The notes under the pieces were generated by a model. The model had not been told where the DNA came from. It saw nothing but the letters and a program-made list of their open reading frames with translations, and searched no databases. Positions 12,530-25,115 of a DNA stretch of 64,000 nt are shown here, piece by piece (position 1 is the stretch's first letter; each line of letters begins with the position of its first letter). The DNA is taken from positions 84,599-148,598 of the forward strand of contig MU119334.1 of NCBI GenBank assembly GCA_014904845.1. The letters are read 5' to 3'. This stretch comes from Acephala macrosclerotiorum. Taxonomy: Eukaryota > Ascomycota > Leotiomycetes > Helotiales > Mollisiaceae. The position numbers and the translations under genes were made by a program.

Positions 12530-14444
12530 TGTTTCCTCGCGAGAGGAACTGATGCGTCATGATTACGTCTTTTTGCTTCAGCAGAATTTTCGATTTTTCA
12601 TCACCTCGGGAGGATATCTGTATAAAACATCTCGAATTTTTAGTTTAGCTTTTGCGTTTTTCGTTTCTTATTAGTTAGATATCCTTGATTTTAAGTGTTG
12701 CGGCTTTCGATTTATTTCTCGGGACTCTTTTGAGAGTACGGCGCAAGGAAACAAAATATGGATGGGATATCAAATATCATATCAGAAGAGATACTGGGAT
12801 GCTATGTTATGTGCGAAGGAGTTTATAAGACAGGGCATATTTTATCACGAAATAGGATCACGAGATCTGATGGGATGGAGTTCACACTTCGCTGGATATA
12901 GCGCTATGGAATGGCATTTTATAAAGGCGTTTAACTTTAATAGGAGGATTTAATATACCTTTGCGCGGCTTGCTATTTCGAGGGATGAATGGGATTGAAT
13001 GAAAGGAAAGAGAAGTGAAGGGAGTAAACGACTTTTAAGGGATGGGAGGAAAATGTTTGTAGCAGGAGCAAGGGAGAGATGAGAGAGCAGGTTTCGTTCA
13101 TCATTGCGATGGATCAATGGATTCGGTTTGGGTGCCTATGATATCCCTCTTGGAGTTTTCGTGATCTTTCGATGTTCTGTGCTGTTGGCTTTGAGTTGTG
13201 GTATATATTAATTGCCCTACTCATTTTTGGACATTGCATTGGCTTCAAATTCAAGTGGCGGTCAATGACTGAGAGGATCTTCAATGCATCATCAACTGTG
13301 CAGCTTCTTCAACTTGTCCGAGACCATCTCTCAAGCACTTATATAAATATCGTCAACACGCATAGCCGAGACTTGACCCCTCATTGCTCAAGGTCCCCCA
13401 CGTGGTCACTGCTTTGAAGAGATGCATTGTGGCGGTCAAAGAGTGAGCAGACTCGGCAACTCGTTCAATCACTAAATGGCCCACTTGAGCGAGCATCCCC
13501 CTTTCTCTCTTTCAAAATCCTCACATTGCTCTGGTGCAAGTTGTGGTAGTTCGGAAGTTTGGAGACAAGAATTGTGGTGCTAATGTACTTCGCAACTGCC
13601 CTACATTGCTTTGCTTCGGCTTTTGGGAAGTAGCGGTGAATTGCAAAGATTAAATCTCCCCATTTATCACTAATGAAGCATTGCATTTTGAAGTATTGCA
13701 GGAAGTCTATTTAGATCTTTATATGTATTTACCATTAAATCAATAAACACTACCGATGCACTTCGCAAGCCACACCGCCAAGACACAATCTTTACTCGAT
13801 AACTAAACATAACGACCTCCACACTAGAGACGACCGCGGCACCCGTCCACCAAACTGGGGGGTCCTGATTCGCCAAAGCTCTTATCAATTAGTGGTATCT
13901 CTTCACTCTAGCGGACCCTGACCGCGATGCGCATCCCAAGAAACCTTCAGCCTGCACTGTACGACCAGAAATCCCACTCAACCCCCGCGACTGCATATCG
14001 ACTGCAACGTCCTTTGAAGATTGAATTTCTTTTATGCCACACGCATCGCAAATCACGGTCGCCGGGTCCCGTCCCCTCACTTCTTCAGCTCTAGATTGAG
14101 TTTCTGACAAACGCTTCAAGCTTACCATCACGAGGAGGGAAGAGAAAAAGTTCGGATGAGAAACGAATTGATCAACGAGAGAAAAACACACCACTCAGCA
14201 AACACCCTGCGAAGAAGGATAGGGATACCAAGGACCGGCAGAGCACGATGAGCACGCAGGGACAAATATCGATTTCGAAGCAGAGATAGCGGTTCCTGTC
14301 CAATCACCGCCTCACGCATCAACCTTCCGCTGTGAGCGCGATCGCGATCGCGATCACGATTTGAATCCCTGACCCCAACACCAAGGTTGGATCCGAGGCT
14401 GATGCATATCGAGTCTGCGACAAGCATTCAAACGAGGAAAGACA
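12530..14444. other. Intergenic region between MFS gene and UaY-like regulator
   Basis: About 1.9 kb without a supported gene. The left part is AT-rich 3' UTR-like sequence. Just upstream of the regulator, 14336-14360 is a short GCGATC tandem tract that can form overlapping GCGATCGC palindromes. CACGTG occurs near 13399. Confidence 0.4.
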
Positions 14445-17400
14445 ATGAATCCGCGCTCACCAACCTCAACAATGAGCTCCACTGCTGTCGGAGGAGCAGG
14501 AGGCTACCCACATAAGCGCGCGCGCCACAGCTCTCCCGATCAAAAATCCGCCACGAGTCCCAAGAGCGTTGAAGAGGTTGAGATACTCGGTGGAGTGGAA
14601 GCGGCGGGCGGAGGTGGAGGAAAGGGAGGGAAGGCTGGCCAAAGCAGCAGTTTTCGGAATGTGAGCGCGTGTAATAGGTGTAGGTTGCGGAAGAACAGGT
14701 GCGATCAGCGCCTGCCAAGTTGTGCGAGTTGCGAGAAGGCGAGTGTGAAGTGTGTGGGGTATGATCCTATTACGAAGAGGGAGATTCCTAGGAGGTGAGC
14801 TATTCAACTTTCGTCGGACATTCGCAGATAGAGGGAGGGGCAAAGATGTGTGGAAATGGACAAGGCAATGGTAGTTGCTGACTTTAGATGAATAGCTACG
14901 TCTTCTACCTCGAGAGTCGAGTAGGATACCTCGAAAAAGTCCTCCAAGAACACAACATCTCCTTCGCTCCCGCCGACGTCCTCGACCACTCCTCCCGCCC
15001 CGGCCCAGACCCCACCACCGTCCAAACACCTAGCGACGACGGCCGACCAGCATTTAATGGAAACGATACCTCTATAGCCTCGCACAAACAATCACCCCAA
15101 GAAGCAGCATGGAATAAGAAGCAGGACGAATCGGATAGAGTCAACAAACTCGTCTCAAATGTCGGCTCTATCTCCGTCCAGGGAGCTTCAGATTCCCGCT
15201 ACCTAGGCTCCACGTCCGGGATCTCTTTCGCAAGAGTTGTGTTCGCAGCGGTGAAATCCTCTGTCTCGGGAACGAATAGTGATAGATCCGGCGTCCGCCC
15301 CTCTAAACCACCGATCCCATCCAAAGGCGCAGCCGCAGGTCCCAATGGGACTTCCATGCGGGACTCCTTTTTCGGGCTGCATACCAAACCTACTATCAAA
15401 CAAGCTCCCTTTCCTTCGAAAGAAGTTGGCAGAAGGCTGGTAGAGTTCTACTTCGAGCATGCGAATCCGCAGATTCCCATCTTACACAGAGGAGAGTTCA
15501 ACAAGATGTTTGAGGCGGCGTATGAGGAAGGAGACAAGAGAGTTAGGACGAGCAGGGAACTATATATGCTGAACATGGTGTTTGCGATTGGTTCTGGTAT
15601 CTTTCTGGGAGATGAGGGCCATAAGGATAAAGATGGAGAAGGGAAGAGTGAGAATCAAAAGAGGAGAAGTGGATTGGATAAACAGTGTCAGCCGGAGGAG
15701 TATCATGCGTCTGCGATTGTGCATCTGGAGGCTTGTCTCAGCAGCCCGAGCTCGATTGACAAGACGGATGGATTTGGTGGCGGACTCGAGGAGTTGCAGG
15801 CTGTGTTGTTGCTTGCGGGGTTTGCGCTGTTGAGGCCGGTTGCGCCTGGATTGTGGTATATTATTGGGGTGGCTGTACGGTTGGCTGTTGATCTGGGGTT
15901 GCACTACGAGGATGGGAAGGATTTGGAAGTTGGACTTGAGGAGATGCCGCAAAATGCCACCGACGAGGATTCGGAGCTAGTGAGGATGCAGAATGAGAGG
16001 AGTGCGAGGGAAAGGGGCAGGAGAGAATGGGTTCGTGATTTCAGGAGGAGGTTATGGTGGTGCACATACTCGTTTGATCGATTGGTCTCGACTTGTGTTG
16101 GAAGACCATTTGGCATCACGGATCAAGTTGTCACCACGGAATTCCCTTCACTACTGGACGACAAGTACATCACGCCGTCTGGATTCTTGGAACCTACTGG
16201 TGGACCTGGAGAGCCGAGTTATAAACATGCTGCTTATCACTACTTCCGCCTGAGATTGCTACAATCGGAGATATTGCAGGTTCTGCAGCATCAACAGGCG
16301 CAACAAGCTCGAGCGACCGGAGCGAATCAGCAGAATCCGTTCATGCATACAGCTCTACCATCGCCTTTCCTCTCGAAGTTTGACAGCTTCCGATCGTGGC
16401 GTATTGACATCGATAAGCGGTTGTGGGAATGGAAGACGTCAGCTCCTACGAGAAGAGAGACGGGTGTTGGCTTCTCAGTGGAATTTCTCGAGTTGAATTA
16501 CTGGCAGTGCGTAATTATGCTCTATCGGCAGAGCTTGAGCGTGCCTACACCATTCGAAGGAGAGTTCAACACGAGTGATGAAGTCAACAGTCCGAACGTC
16601 CATAGTGTTGAGCTTAGAGAGGACGAAGAACGAGTCTTCCTAAAGGTCGCAGAAGCCGGGCAGAGAGTGTTGAGACTGTACCGACAGCTCCATCGCGTAC
16701 ATCTCGTTAACTACACTTTCCTGGCGACCCACCATCTCTTCATGGCCGGTATTTCCTTCCTCTACGCCATTTGGCATTCCTCCATTGTCCGATCTCGCTT
16801 GGTAAGCTCTGTTCTCTAAAATGTCCCAAATTCGAACTAACAATTCACAGACAATGGACGAAGTAGACTTCACAATCCTAGCCGCAACCTCCGTCCTTGG
16901 CGACCTCATTGAGAAATGTCCTCCCGCAGAAGCCTGCCGCGATGCCTTTGACCGAATGTCCAAAGCTACCGTCCAAATGTGCATGTCCACAACCGGCTTC
17001 GGCTCCTCCGCCCACGGCCTGAATTCTCGTCGACATTCTAGTCATTCTCAAGACCGCTCACATTCCCAAGCAGAATCTAGCTCCAATGATTACTTCTCCA
17101 AATCATTAAGGAGACAGAGTCGTGGCCCAGGAGCAGGGACAGGAAGACCAAAACCACAATTCGACATGGCACTCAACGATCTCTTGGGGTCCGCATCCCA
17201 AACTCCTTCAACAAGCAAAGCAACACCAACTCAAAATTTCCGCACTATCCCCAGTCCAAAGAATCAAAACACCAACACAGTGAAAATGGAATTAGAAGGC
17301 TACAATACCTCGAGCACCGCTACTCCAGCCGCTCAACACCAGGGGAGACAACAAGTCTCGCAATCACCATCCGATTACGCTATCTCACCTCCTTTATCAC

Positions 17401-17798
17401 AACTCGACACTTCAGCCATCGATCCGAGTTTGTTGCCGAGTCATCAATCTCCATCCGCAAGTAACAACACAGCAGTCTCAGCTTCTGCTCCCTACGCCGC
17501 GGCAGTACAAAGCACGTATGGCACAAATCCATACCAAGAGATGCAATTCCCATTCCAAAACGCACCGGGCATGGACTTCCTCAACCAACCGTCTTGGGAT
17601 GGATTGGATAATGGTGGGCAAGGAGCAGGCAATGGATGGGGAAATGGAGACTTGGGAATGGGGTTGGGTATGGATATGGGGTGGATAGGGGACGGGGGTG
17701 ATTTGGCGGGGGGTGGGGGACATGATTTTAGTGAGGGGGGAAATGGTGGGGTGGATTTATTCGATGGGTTCTTTTTTGGGGGGACGGGGAATTTCTAA
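14445..17798 (+). CDS. uaY: Zn2Cys6 transcription factor, UaY/Ppr1-type purine-utilisation activator
   Basis: Three exons: 14445-14794, 14896-16801 and 16851-17798, giving 1067 aa, close to the ~1060 aa of Aspergillus nidulans UaY. The acceptor at 14895 was chosen because it yields EIPRRSYVFYLESRVGYLEK, the conserved linker/coiled-coil entry of this family; an earlier AG gives a stop. Zn2Cys6 cysteines are at residues 76, 79, 86, 93, 96 and 103. A fungal transcription-factor middle domain spans roughly 290-650 (RRRLWWCTYSFDRL). The C-terminal third is Ser/Gln- and Gly-rich and ends in VDLFDGFFFGG, a tail I associate with UaY proteins. UaY activates purine uptake and catabolism genes in response to uric acid. 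The symbol rests on resemblance only, and no purine catabolic genes are adjacent. Confidence 0.75.
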
Positions 17799-18286
17799 CC
17801 TGTTCCTGTGACTCTTGATGAAAATCTTTTTTTTTTCTCGCTTGTTGGGCGCATGGAATCTCCACGAAATATGGTTATGTTATGATGACAGGAGAGCAAA
17901 ATGGATAGTAGATATGGATGGACTAGCTATGTTATAGCATGGCGTTTTGGCGTTCTTCGAGGGACGATATGACATCTTTGAGCTTGGGTGAAGGATGATA
18001 TCCTAGCGGTGGCTTGTTCATTTTGCGAGCTCGGAAAGGAGAGATAAAAATACCATGAATGGGAAATTCGCTTTTGTCCCCCTTCTGCTTTGCATGTCTG
18101 TTCTCGCCTCTAGTTTCTCTCGTTCGTTTTATGTTATTGTTTGTAGGGCGGTAAGTGCTGGAATGTTGTGCATTTACACGTTGGGTTCGGATGCTGATCT
18201 GAGTAATGTCTCATCGTCGAGGTTTGATAAAAGTCTGCACTCCACGAATGTTTATCTTCTAAGATCTCTACATCCGACAATCCAGC
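17799..18286. other. 3' UTR/intergenic
   Basis: Downstream of the UaY-like gene, with a T10 tract soon after the stop. A 95-codon ORF at 18055-18342 starts with a hydrophobic stretch but shows no other coding sign. No gene called. Confidence 0.35.
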
Positions 18287-19300
18287 ATGACCATCCGATT
18301 TTCAACAACTGTACTACTGGTAAGATTCGTCATGATTGCTAGAGCGGAAGAGATATTAAATGTCTGCACATGTCGAAGTCCATATGTCACATTTGGGAAT
18401 CCCAAAGGCACTGCGGTACGGCAGGAGACTCATGTCTTTTGCGGGTCTAGCGGGACGAGACGAGGTGGACGGCGGCGGAAGCTGATGTCCCATAGAGAAA
18501 CGTATTTTCTGGCACGGCCCTTGCTGACACCCCCTTGGGAGAGTATATCGAAGCTTCCTGAACTAGGGGTGGATGGATTGACATTGACCGATATGGGAAG
18601 TGAGAGGGCGATCAAAAAATCGCTTAAGAGTTTGGAAGAGTTGATAGGTAGTGATTCCGATCATTAGGATATCGATTTCGACTTGTACGACGAATTCGAA
18701 GCCGGATCTTGCTCCTACGATGCCGTTTCCCACTTCACAATAGGACGACGATTGGAAGTTTTGGATCGAAAGGAGCTTCGGTACTGGTACTCCCATCTGT
18801 CCCGAATCTTGTAATTATTCAGAAGAACAAGTTGACGATTGCTACGGCTTGCGCTTCGACGCTAGGTGTGCAGCTCATAAGAGAATTAAAGATCCCCAGT
18901 CAAGTTGTTGCAACGACAACTTCGAACAAACGGGTTGACAGTCGAGACCCAAGAACAAGCAAGGTGCTTGCTTTACATTCATCATCGCTTAATGCGGTCC
19001 TTACACCGGAGTCTGTCCCGTCTATGAAGCTCAGAGCCTCGACTGGAGATGGTGATTACTCTTCTCCGAGTCGCGGGGGTCTGGTTGCACCAAGCACGAT
19101 GATACCAATGTCTCCTCCACCCACTTTACCTAGAACTTCAAACGAGATGCTTGGCAGGAGATCGGAGGGATATGAAGAGTTCTCAAGCATAGGATCTTTG
19201 ATTGCCTTACAGTCACAAATGACTACTCAACTTTTACCTTTATTCCCGTCCGAGACGATACATATGGCCGCAATTAAATCCTTCAGATCGTTTACTTAGG
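18287..19300 (+). pseudogene. Fragmented Cys-containing secreted-type coding sequence, unrecognised
   Basis: A Met at 18287 opens a hydrophobic, signal-like N-terminus (MTIRFSTTVLLVRFVMIARA) followed by CTCRSPYVTFGNPKGTA and a stop at 18667. A second coding-like stretch in another frame starts after an acceptor-like CACAATAG near 18744 and reads DDWKFWIERSFGTGTPIC, then CNYSEEQVDDCYGLRF and DPQSSCCNDN, stopping near 18941. These pieces look like parts of a cysteine-rich extracellular protein interrupted by stops or unrecognised introns. They lead toward the CBM18 segment downstream on the same strand and may belong to the same gene. I do not recognise the family. Confidence 0.35.
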
Positions 19301-19335
19301 CTCTCTCAACGTCTTTGTCTCCCATATACAAGCGG

Positions 19336-20692
19336 CTTCCTTAATGCTATCGCCTCAATTTTCTCTTTCTCGGGTCTTGCCGCTTGGCCTTTCCTCCTCG
19401 CCAAATGATGCCAAATCATCTTCGTTATCGGAAATCTCCCATATTTCCTCACCACCTTCTCCTGTTCTGGTATCATTACACACAACGACCTAGAGCCAGA
19501 TACAGGCCGCGCCGACAACATCCCAGGCTCCCACCATTACTCGTTTGTCCCTGTACTCGAGTCAGAAGTCCAAAGTCTTACCTCCTTTTCCCACTGGGCT
19601 ATTGTCAGCCGCCCCTTCCGCTATTATTCTAAACTTAAGTATTACATCATCTTCTAGTCCAAACTCCAGTCGCTCTCCATCAGAAAGCCTGACTTTTTAG
19701 AATTTCCAGACAGCTTCAGCTCGAGAATCGATCCTCTCTTCATCAACCCAGACTCCAACTCCCCCAACATCCACTTCCACAGCACAAATGATTCCAACGA
19801 ACAACACCATTAGCGGCGGAAACGTCAATTGTCTAAGCTGGGCACTGGGGCAATGTTGTAGCCAGTATTTTTATTGCGGTAGTGCATCAGATTATTGTGG
19901 TGTAGAATGTAGGGTGGAGTTTGGGATTTGTGGGGTTGAGCAGAGCAGTGTTGTGTTGCTGCCGTCTTCTGGGGTGTATGGAACATATCCTACTTCATTG
20001 GAGTCGACCAGTGCGGCGGATTTGTGGGTCTCGAGCTTGAAGACCACCTTGTCAATGGGTCCATTTTCCACGAGAGTGAGTATGGGCGTCTCGGAATTGC
20101 TGCAAACTGAGCGAGGTTCCTTGGTGAAGAGCGAAGGTACCGTGTCAAAGATGACAAGTACCTCGGCACTGGTACTGAGTTCGTCAAGCTTCTCGAGTCT
20201 TTCAAGCTCGTCCAATCCGACAAGTCATCAACGCTATCGAGTTCGTTGCCGCACTTCCTCTGCTCCCTCAACCATCTCATCCCCATTATTCTCCCAGTCC
20301 ACTTCCACCGCCAAATCAACGACCACAAACTCATCAAGCTCCACCTCCAATACAACCCTTTCTTTAACCTCCTCGTCCCTCTCAACTTCCTTACCCACCT
20401 CTACCTCGTCTCATATAACTTCCACCACTAAGCCACCCTCCTCATCCTTCTCTACCACCAAAACAACGCCGTCAATCTCCTCCTCAACAACCAAACCCTC
20501 TGGACGATGCGGTCCTGGAATCGGCTCTTGTATAGCAGGCTCGGCAGCAGGGGAATGCTGTAATAAGTACGTCTGCTGCTTTACTGATAATGCGAATTGT
20601 AATATTTATACGGGTTGTCAGGTGAGTAATAGGGTTTTTTTTCTCTCTCCTCCTTAGGTGGATTGGGGTCGGACTTGGGGACTGAGGCTTTA
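19336..20692 (+). pseudogene. Chitin-binding (CBM18) Ser/Thr-rich protein, probably broken
   Basis: The clearest ORF, in frame from about 19705 with Met at 19788, holds two hevein-like CBM18 modules. The first reads CLSWALGQCCSQYFYCG, then DYCGVECRVEFGIC. The second, near the 3' end, reads CGPGIGSCIAGSAAGECC, then CCFTDNANCNIYTGCQ. Between them lies a ~150-residue Ser/Thr-rich linker typical of extracellular glycoproteins. Upstream, another Ser/Thr/Pro-rich reading frame from about 19336 is interrupted by TAG at about 19490 and again near 19698. After the second module a GTGAGT donor near 20622 is followed within ~40 nt by CTCCTTAG, which would be an unusually short intron. The stops suggest a decaying or misassembled gene. 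CBM18 proteins bind chitin in the wall or secreted space. Confidence 0.55.
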
Positions 20693-21024
20693 GTGGAAGG
20701 AAAGGAAAAGGAAAGCTGGCAGCGTCAGACAGCTTCCGATCACAATGAACGGACGGACGGATGACAGATGACGATTATCGCATGAATGAGCAGTAGAAGA
20801 AAGAACACCGCGAGGAGTAAGGTGGCGGACCAAAGGCTGATGACACTGCGTTCGTGGATATCGTCGTATATACATGATCATCGATTCTCTATGGGGGTAT
20901 TGAAGAATTAAACGCCTTTCCATGCTTTACCTGAACGCCCCATGCGCCCAATCAAGATTTTGAAGCGCCTTGCATTGATCTTGGCTATTGGAAGTTCCTC
21001 CCTCTGGTAGCACTGCTCGTTGTC

Positions 21025-22973
21025 CTACTTTCTCTTGTGATGATACTTTGACCTTGAACTCTGGCCCCGAACTTCTCTTTCGTCGCGACTGCCCTTAGAC
21101 CTGCTGCTACTGCTATTTTTTGACTTTCTAGGTCCTTGTGGTGGTTGATCCGCTGGTCTAGCGAAGAAACAAGATTGCAGGAGTGCTTCCATGGAATTTA
21201 CGTGGACCTTGCCAATATTGAGAACCCGAACGTATTTTTCTACGGTATAGATTTTGGCGTAGTTGATCCTCGACAGTGAACCCAAATCGCCTTCTGGTGT
21301 GTCAAGCTGCCGTATGACTCGTATGGGATCTTTACTGAGGTTCTCGCTTGTAATATTGCCCTCTTGATCTTCAATACTTAACTCCTCTGGTGGGAATGGG
21401 CTTGTATGTATCATGGCGTGTTGTTGTGGGTCAGGTAGATTAGGCTTCAGAGTAGCCATTCCGGAGTATGTGTATATTGGTCTACTCGGAGGTTAGTACC
21501 TCAGTGTGCATTATATCAGAGCACTAACGAGCAGATGACATTCCCGTAACCCTCAGCAATCACCACGAATCGACGAATTTCGGAGTACACATGTTCACCC
21601 AGCCAAACAGTCTGGAAATTACTATTCGCGGTTCCTGGTCTAGTCGCCTCTGTGCCTGGTCTGCTTGCTGGTGGAGCACGAGCCGGCTCAGTCCAAACCA
21701 TCATGAACACTCGGCCTGGCTTCCAAAAATTCTTATTCTTACGTTCGTCGATGACGGTATACCCTTCAAAAACGTTACTACCTGAAGATCGAGGCAAGAT
21801 GAGGAGTAACTCACTATCACTAAGAGTCGCAGGATGGGAGGGTTGGGCGCTGGACGGACTGGTCCTCGTAGGACCAGCAACTGTCTGAACATAGTAGTCG
21901 ATGAGTAGTCTAAGATATGAGTCTGGAATTCTCCCAACCTTGAGAATTTTGATATTGTGCTCCAGCGTATAGATCCGACCGAAATTCAGCCTTGACATGG
22001 GATGAATGGACTCTGCATGGTTTTCGACAACTATAGGAAAGGGCTCTTTCGTTAAATATTCTCCTAGGAAGAGTCGTGGGTGAGTGCCGTCGGCGTAGAC
22101 AGCAGCATAATCTTCTGGTCGAACGCCTTTCTTTGTGGTCCCTTGTCCATTGTAAGTGAACATTGAAAGGCAGATGCAACAGCCTTTCATCTCTCGGGCA
22201 ACAACAAAGTGGCGCATTTTTATAAAGATGTTTCCGCCGAATGGTGAAGTCATTATATTTGGACTTTCCTCTAAAGCATTCTCTCCTGCTGGCTCCGCCC
22301 ATAGTGCTTTGAAGACCCGACCTATCTTGAAGAATCGTGTAGGTTCGGAGATGACCTCGAAGACTATCATGTTGTGAGCGACTATTCAGCACACATGATT
22401 TGATAATGCCTTACCTGGACTCGGACTAGCATATGTAGGCCCTGTATCTTGAGCTGTGCTTTGTTCGGAATAGTCCCTGGGGTATTCATCCTCCTCCTCG
22501 TAATCATAATCTTCTGGTGTTGGCTGGGAAGCATGACGAGCCTCCGTATCTTGAGCTGTCCTTTGTTCGGAATAATCCCTAGGGTACTCATCCTCCTCCT
22601 CCTCCTCCTCCTTCTCCTCCTCCTCCTCCTCGTCGTCGTCGTCGTCGTCGTAAACATAGTCTTCTGGTGTTGGCTGGGAAGCATGACGAGCCTCCGTATT
22701 TTGAGCTGTGCTTTGTTTGGAATAATCCTTGGGGTATTCATACCCCTCCTCGTAATCGTAGTCTTCTGGTATTCGCTGGGAAGCATGACGAGCCTCTGTA
22801 TCTTGAGCTATGCTTTGTTCGGAATAATCCAGGGGGTTATCGTACTCCTCATGAAAATAACTATATTCTACCTCTCCAGTAGGACCATAGCGGGTGGAAT
22901 AGCTGCAATGACCCTCCTCGGACCATCTCAATTCGCTCCACTCCGTTGACAGGTCTGGTCGTTTGCCTGACAT
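21025..22973 (-). CDS. Gene A: tandem double DUF6590 protein with acidic repeats
   Basis: Three exons: 22973-22415, 22363-21529 and 21481-21025, giving 616 aa. The start gives MSGKRPDLSTEW, matching MSGRQADPS in gene B. Exon 1 (186 aa) contains YGPTGEVEY and then about four ~34-residue acidic repeats with core DYSEQSTAQDTEARHASQ. Exons 2-3 carry two DUF6590 domains. The first starts FEVISEPTRFFKIGRVFKAL, with HFVVAREMKGCCICLSMFTY and PMSRLNFGRIYTLEHNIKIL. The second starts KPGRVFMMVWTEPA and continues through RRFVVIAEGYGNVIC and SRINYAKIYTVEKYVRVLNI. The tail is basic and Ser-rich. DUF6590 is a fungal-specific domain of unknown function. The gene is divergent from gene D across a 740-bp promoter region. 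Confidence 0.88.
22430..22880 (-). repeat. Coding tandem repeat in gene A (~102-bp units, acidic)
   Basis: Four degenerate units, each encoding YP(R/K)DYSEQ.TAQ(D/N)TEARHAS followed by PEDY and an acidic run. One unit is expanded by trinucleotide runs (CTC/TCC and TCG on the plus strand, 22590-22650) into a long Asp/Glu/Lys tract. This looks like minisatellite plus microsatellite growth inside an exon. Confidence 0.8.
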
Positions 22974-23713
22974 GTTCGATTCTGTGACGGGAAGTGTCCA
23001 GCCATGCAAGCCGCATGATAGTAGCCCGCGATTGACACAACATATTAACAGGTGGAATGACAGTATGCCAGCACAAGTTGCTTGTCCATCGTTGAGGGTG
23101 TGTTGCGAAGTTGGCGATAAAATTCGATGCACTGCAAGGCTAGAGTTGGCTGCCTCGGTGGCAGCCCAACGCTAAGATCGATCCGGAAGAAGAGTCACGT
23201 GAAGCCCGTACGGCCACGTACCCATAGAACGGCGCTCGAAGAATCACAGTGCACTCAGTGCTTTCATTCATTCCTCGGTGCCAAGTAAAATGCACCTCCA
23301 TCAAATCTTAGGTACTCAGGGCGGCTATGTCACGAATAATGTGTTACAAATTAAGTATTTCGAGTTACCCTGATGGGACTGAAAGTGATTTCTACAGCTG
23401 TCGAAGTTATGGAGGGCGTGTGCACGATATATCAAACTCCTATTTTATATTTCCTGGAATATCACAATGGAATGTGAGATGCCAAGCTAGTGTGGCTTGC
23501 TTAGACCTGCCCGAACTGTATCAAACTACAGGCGGCAGCCTCGCCGAGGCATTACTCAGAGCGCTGCGGACTGTTCTTTCCCCTGGCGGCCCTGATTGCG
23601 GACCGCAACCTGCGGACTGGTAGCATCACAGCATATTTAGAAGAGCGATTGTTCCCCCAGAAATTTCCTGCTCTTCTTTCTGTTACTAAGAACATGGAAA
23701 AATAGCCGCCCAA
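22974..23713. promoter_or_regulatory. Divergent promoter of genes A and D (module 1)
   Basis: Shared upstream region of a head-to-head pair. TCACGTGA at 23195-23202 is an E-box palindrome. GCAGCCCAACGCTA at 23161-23174 recurs exactly in the module 2 promoter, and the stretch around 23010-23090 is also visibly homologous to 27180-27260. CGGACCG near 23597 could bind a zinc-cluster factor. Function is inferred from position and conservation between copies. Confidence 0.55.
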
Positions 23714-25115
23714 ATGTCTTCAAAGAACAGCTCCTGTGCTTTCTGCTCCATTGCTAAACGCCGAGTAAGTTCTGGTGCCCTAAATCCTAATCCTGCTGAC
23801 GAGGAGGATAGTGTCATGGTATCCGAACGTCGAACACTCGCTGTGATGAATGTACCGTTGGTAGGAGAAAGAGAGCTCTAACGCGAATAGAGCGTGTACC
23901 ATTCCCTCGTGAAGGTAAAATCATTCCTGTTTTTCTCCGCTTTTTGGACTTGGCGCTTATATGCGAATAGCTTTGCAATACTGCCTTCGCGACGCCTCGG
24001 TATCGATCCAAAATCCAAATGTCGAATCTTATACATGGCAAACTTCTGTCGAGACATCACAAGGGCCTCGACCGGTTATGACACTCAAATGCGATGGAAT
24101 TCTTGGCACATCTGATGCTGTACCATTCTTGGATAGCCAAGTTCTTTCCGAGTTCAATGAAAGCTTGGAAGCTAAGCATAGGAACTCAGAATCAATTTCC
24201 TGTGCAAAGCTTGTCAGTGGTCACGAATTCTGCATCGTCTCTACCCCCCGCTGTGCTATGATCGATGGTGTCGAGATTCTGAATCTTCAAGAACATCGCA
24301 ACCTGGAAAGAAGTTTCATCTGCATGCATTTCCTAGGCTTGGAACACGCTGTGGACGTTGTGATGCATGCGCTCCAGCTGGACAACGCTGAAACCGAAAC
24401 CGAAGCCGCCAATAACTATGCTGCCGCGGTCCTCATCTGCCATAACGTCCAATTCCTATGCAAAATTCTTCGCGGGTTTCTTCGCAATCTGGTAAGCTCC
24501 CTAATGCTACGACAAACATCAGCCATCTGACGAACATAGCTTCCCGTCGAGCTTACGAAAGCCCTTATCACCTGGGCCGAATCCCTCAAGAAGGAACTAA
24601 AATATTACTTTCAAGATGGATGTGGAAGGTTCCTTAGTTGGCAAGATCCAATTGAAGGTTCCATGAAGCAATTCAGGAAGCACCGCACCGGGAAAGACCC
24701 TCAAATGACAATCGACCTGCAGCAAAACATGCGATTCTCAGAATATAATGTTGACTGGCCTTCCGTGCCACCGGGATCTTTCTTCAACGAGTCGGGAGCA
24801 TGTCTGGCCGCAACTGCTTCTATATCTCCTAGAGCGTCACTTCCAATGACGGACGCTGACCACGACGAATCTCCGCAAGACCACGCCTTCGAAGATCTTC
24901 TCGTGCTATGGCTCTATCCGCTGGACCAATACCAACAACAGTCTCCTGCTTTCGGCGATGACTCTATCGAGCAGATGCCAATGTGCGTGCCTTTAGACGC
25001 GACAACCGATTCGAATCTCGAATCCAGCGCCGATTCGGCACATCAGAACCCGGGATGCCTCTTCTCCAACAGTTGGGAGAATGACCCGGAGTTTTCATTT
25101 ACGACGCAGCTCTAA
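23714..25115 (+). CDS. Gene D: family X protein with five-cysteine N-terminal cluster
   Basis: Four exons: 23714-23764, 23812-23914, 23971-24491 and 24540-25115, giving 416 aa. Residues 8-30 read C-x2-C-x6-C-x9-C-x2-C, rich in basic residues, like a Zn2Cys6 DNA-binding cluster that lacks its sixth cysteine. Exon 2 ends in VPFPREG, the same as gene E. The middle domain (GILGTSDAV, then LVSGHEFCIVS, then NNYAAAVLICHNVQFLC) and the later LPVELTKALITWAESLKKEL plus DPQMTIDLQQNM align with genes E and F. The last ~120 residues are acidic and Pro/Ser-rich, as in an activation region. I know no named family. A transcription-regulator role is inferred from the cluster and acidic tail only. Confidence 0.8.

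Noticed and set aside
15560..15952. Antisense ORF across the UaY-like coding exon
   Set aside because: It is a shadow of a well-supported exon and has low-complexity composition.
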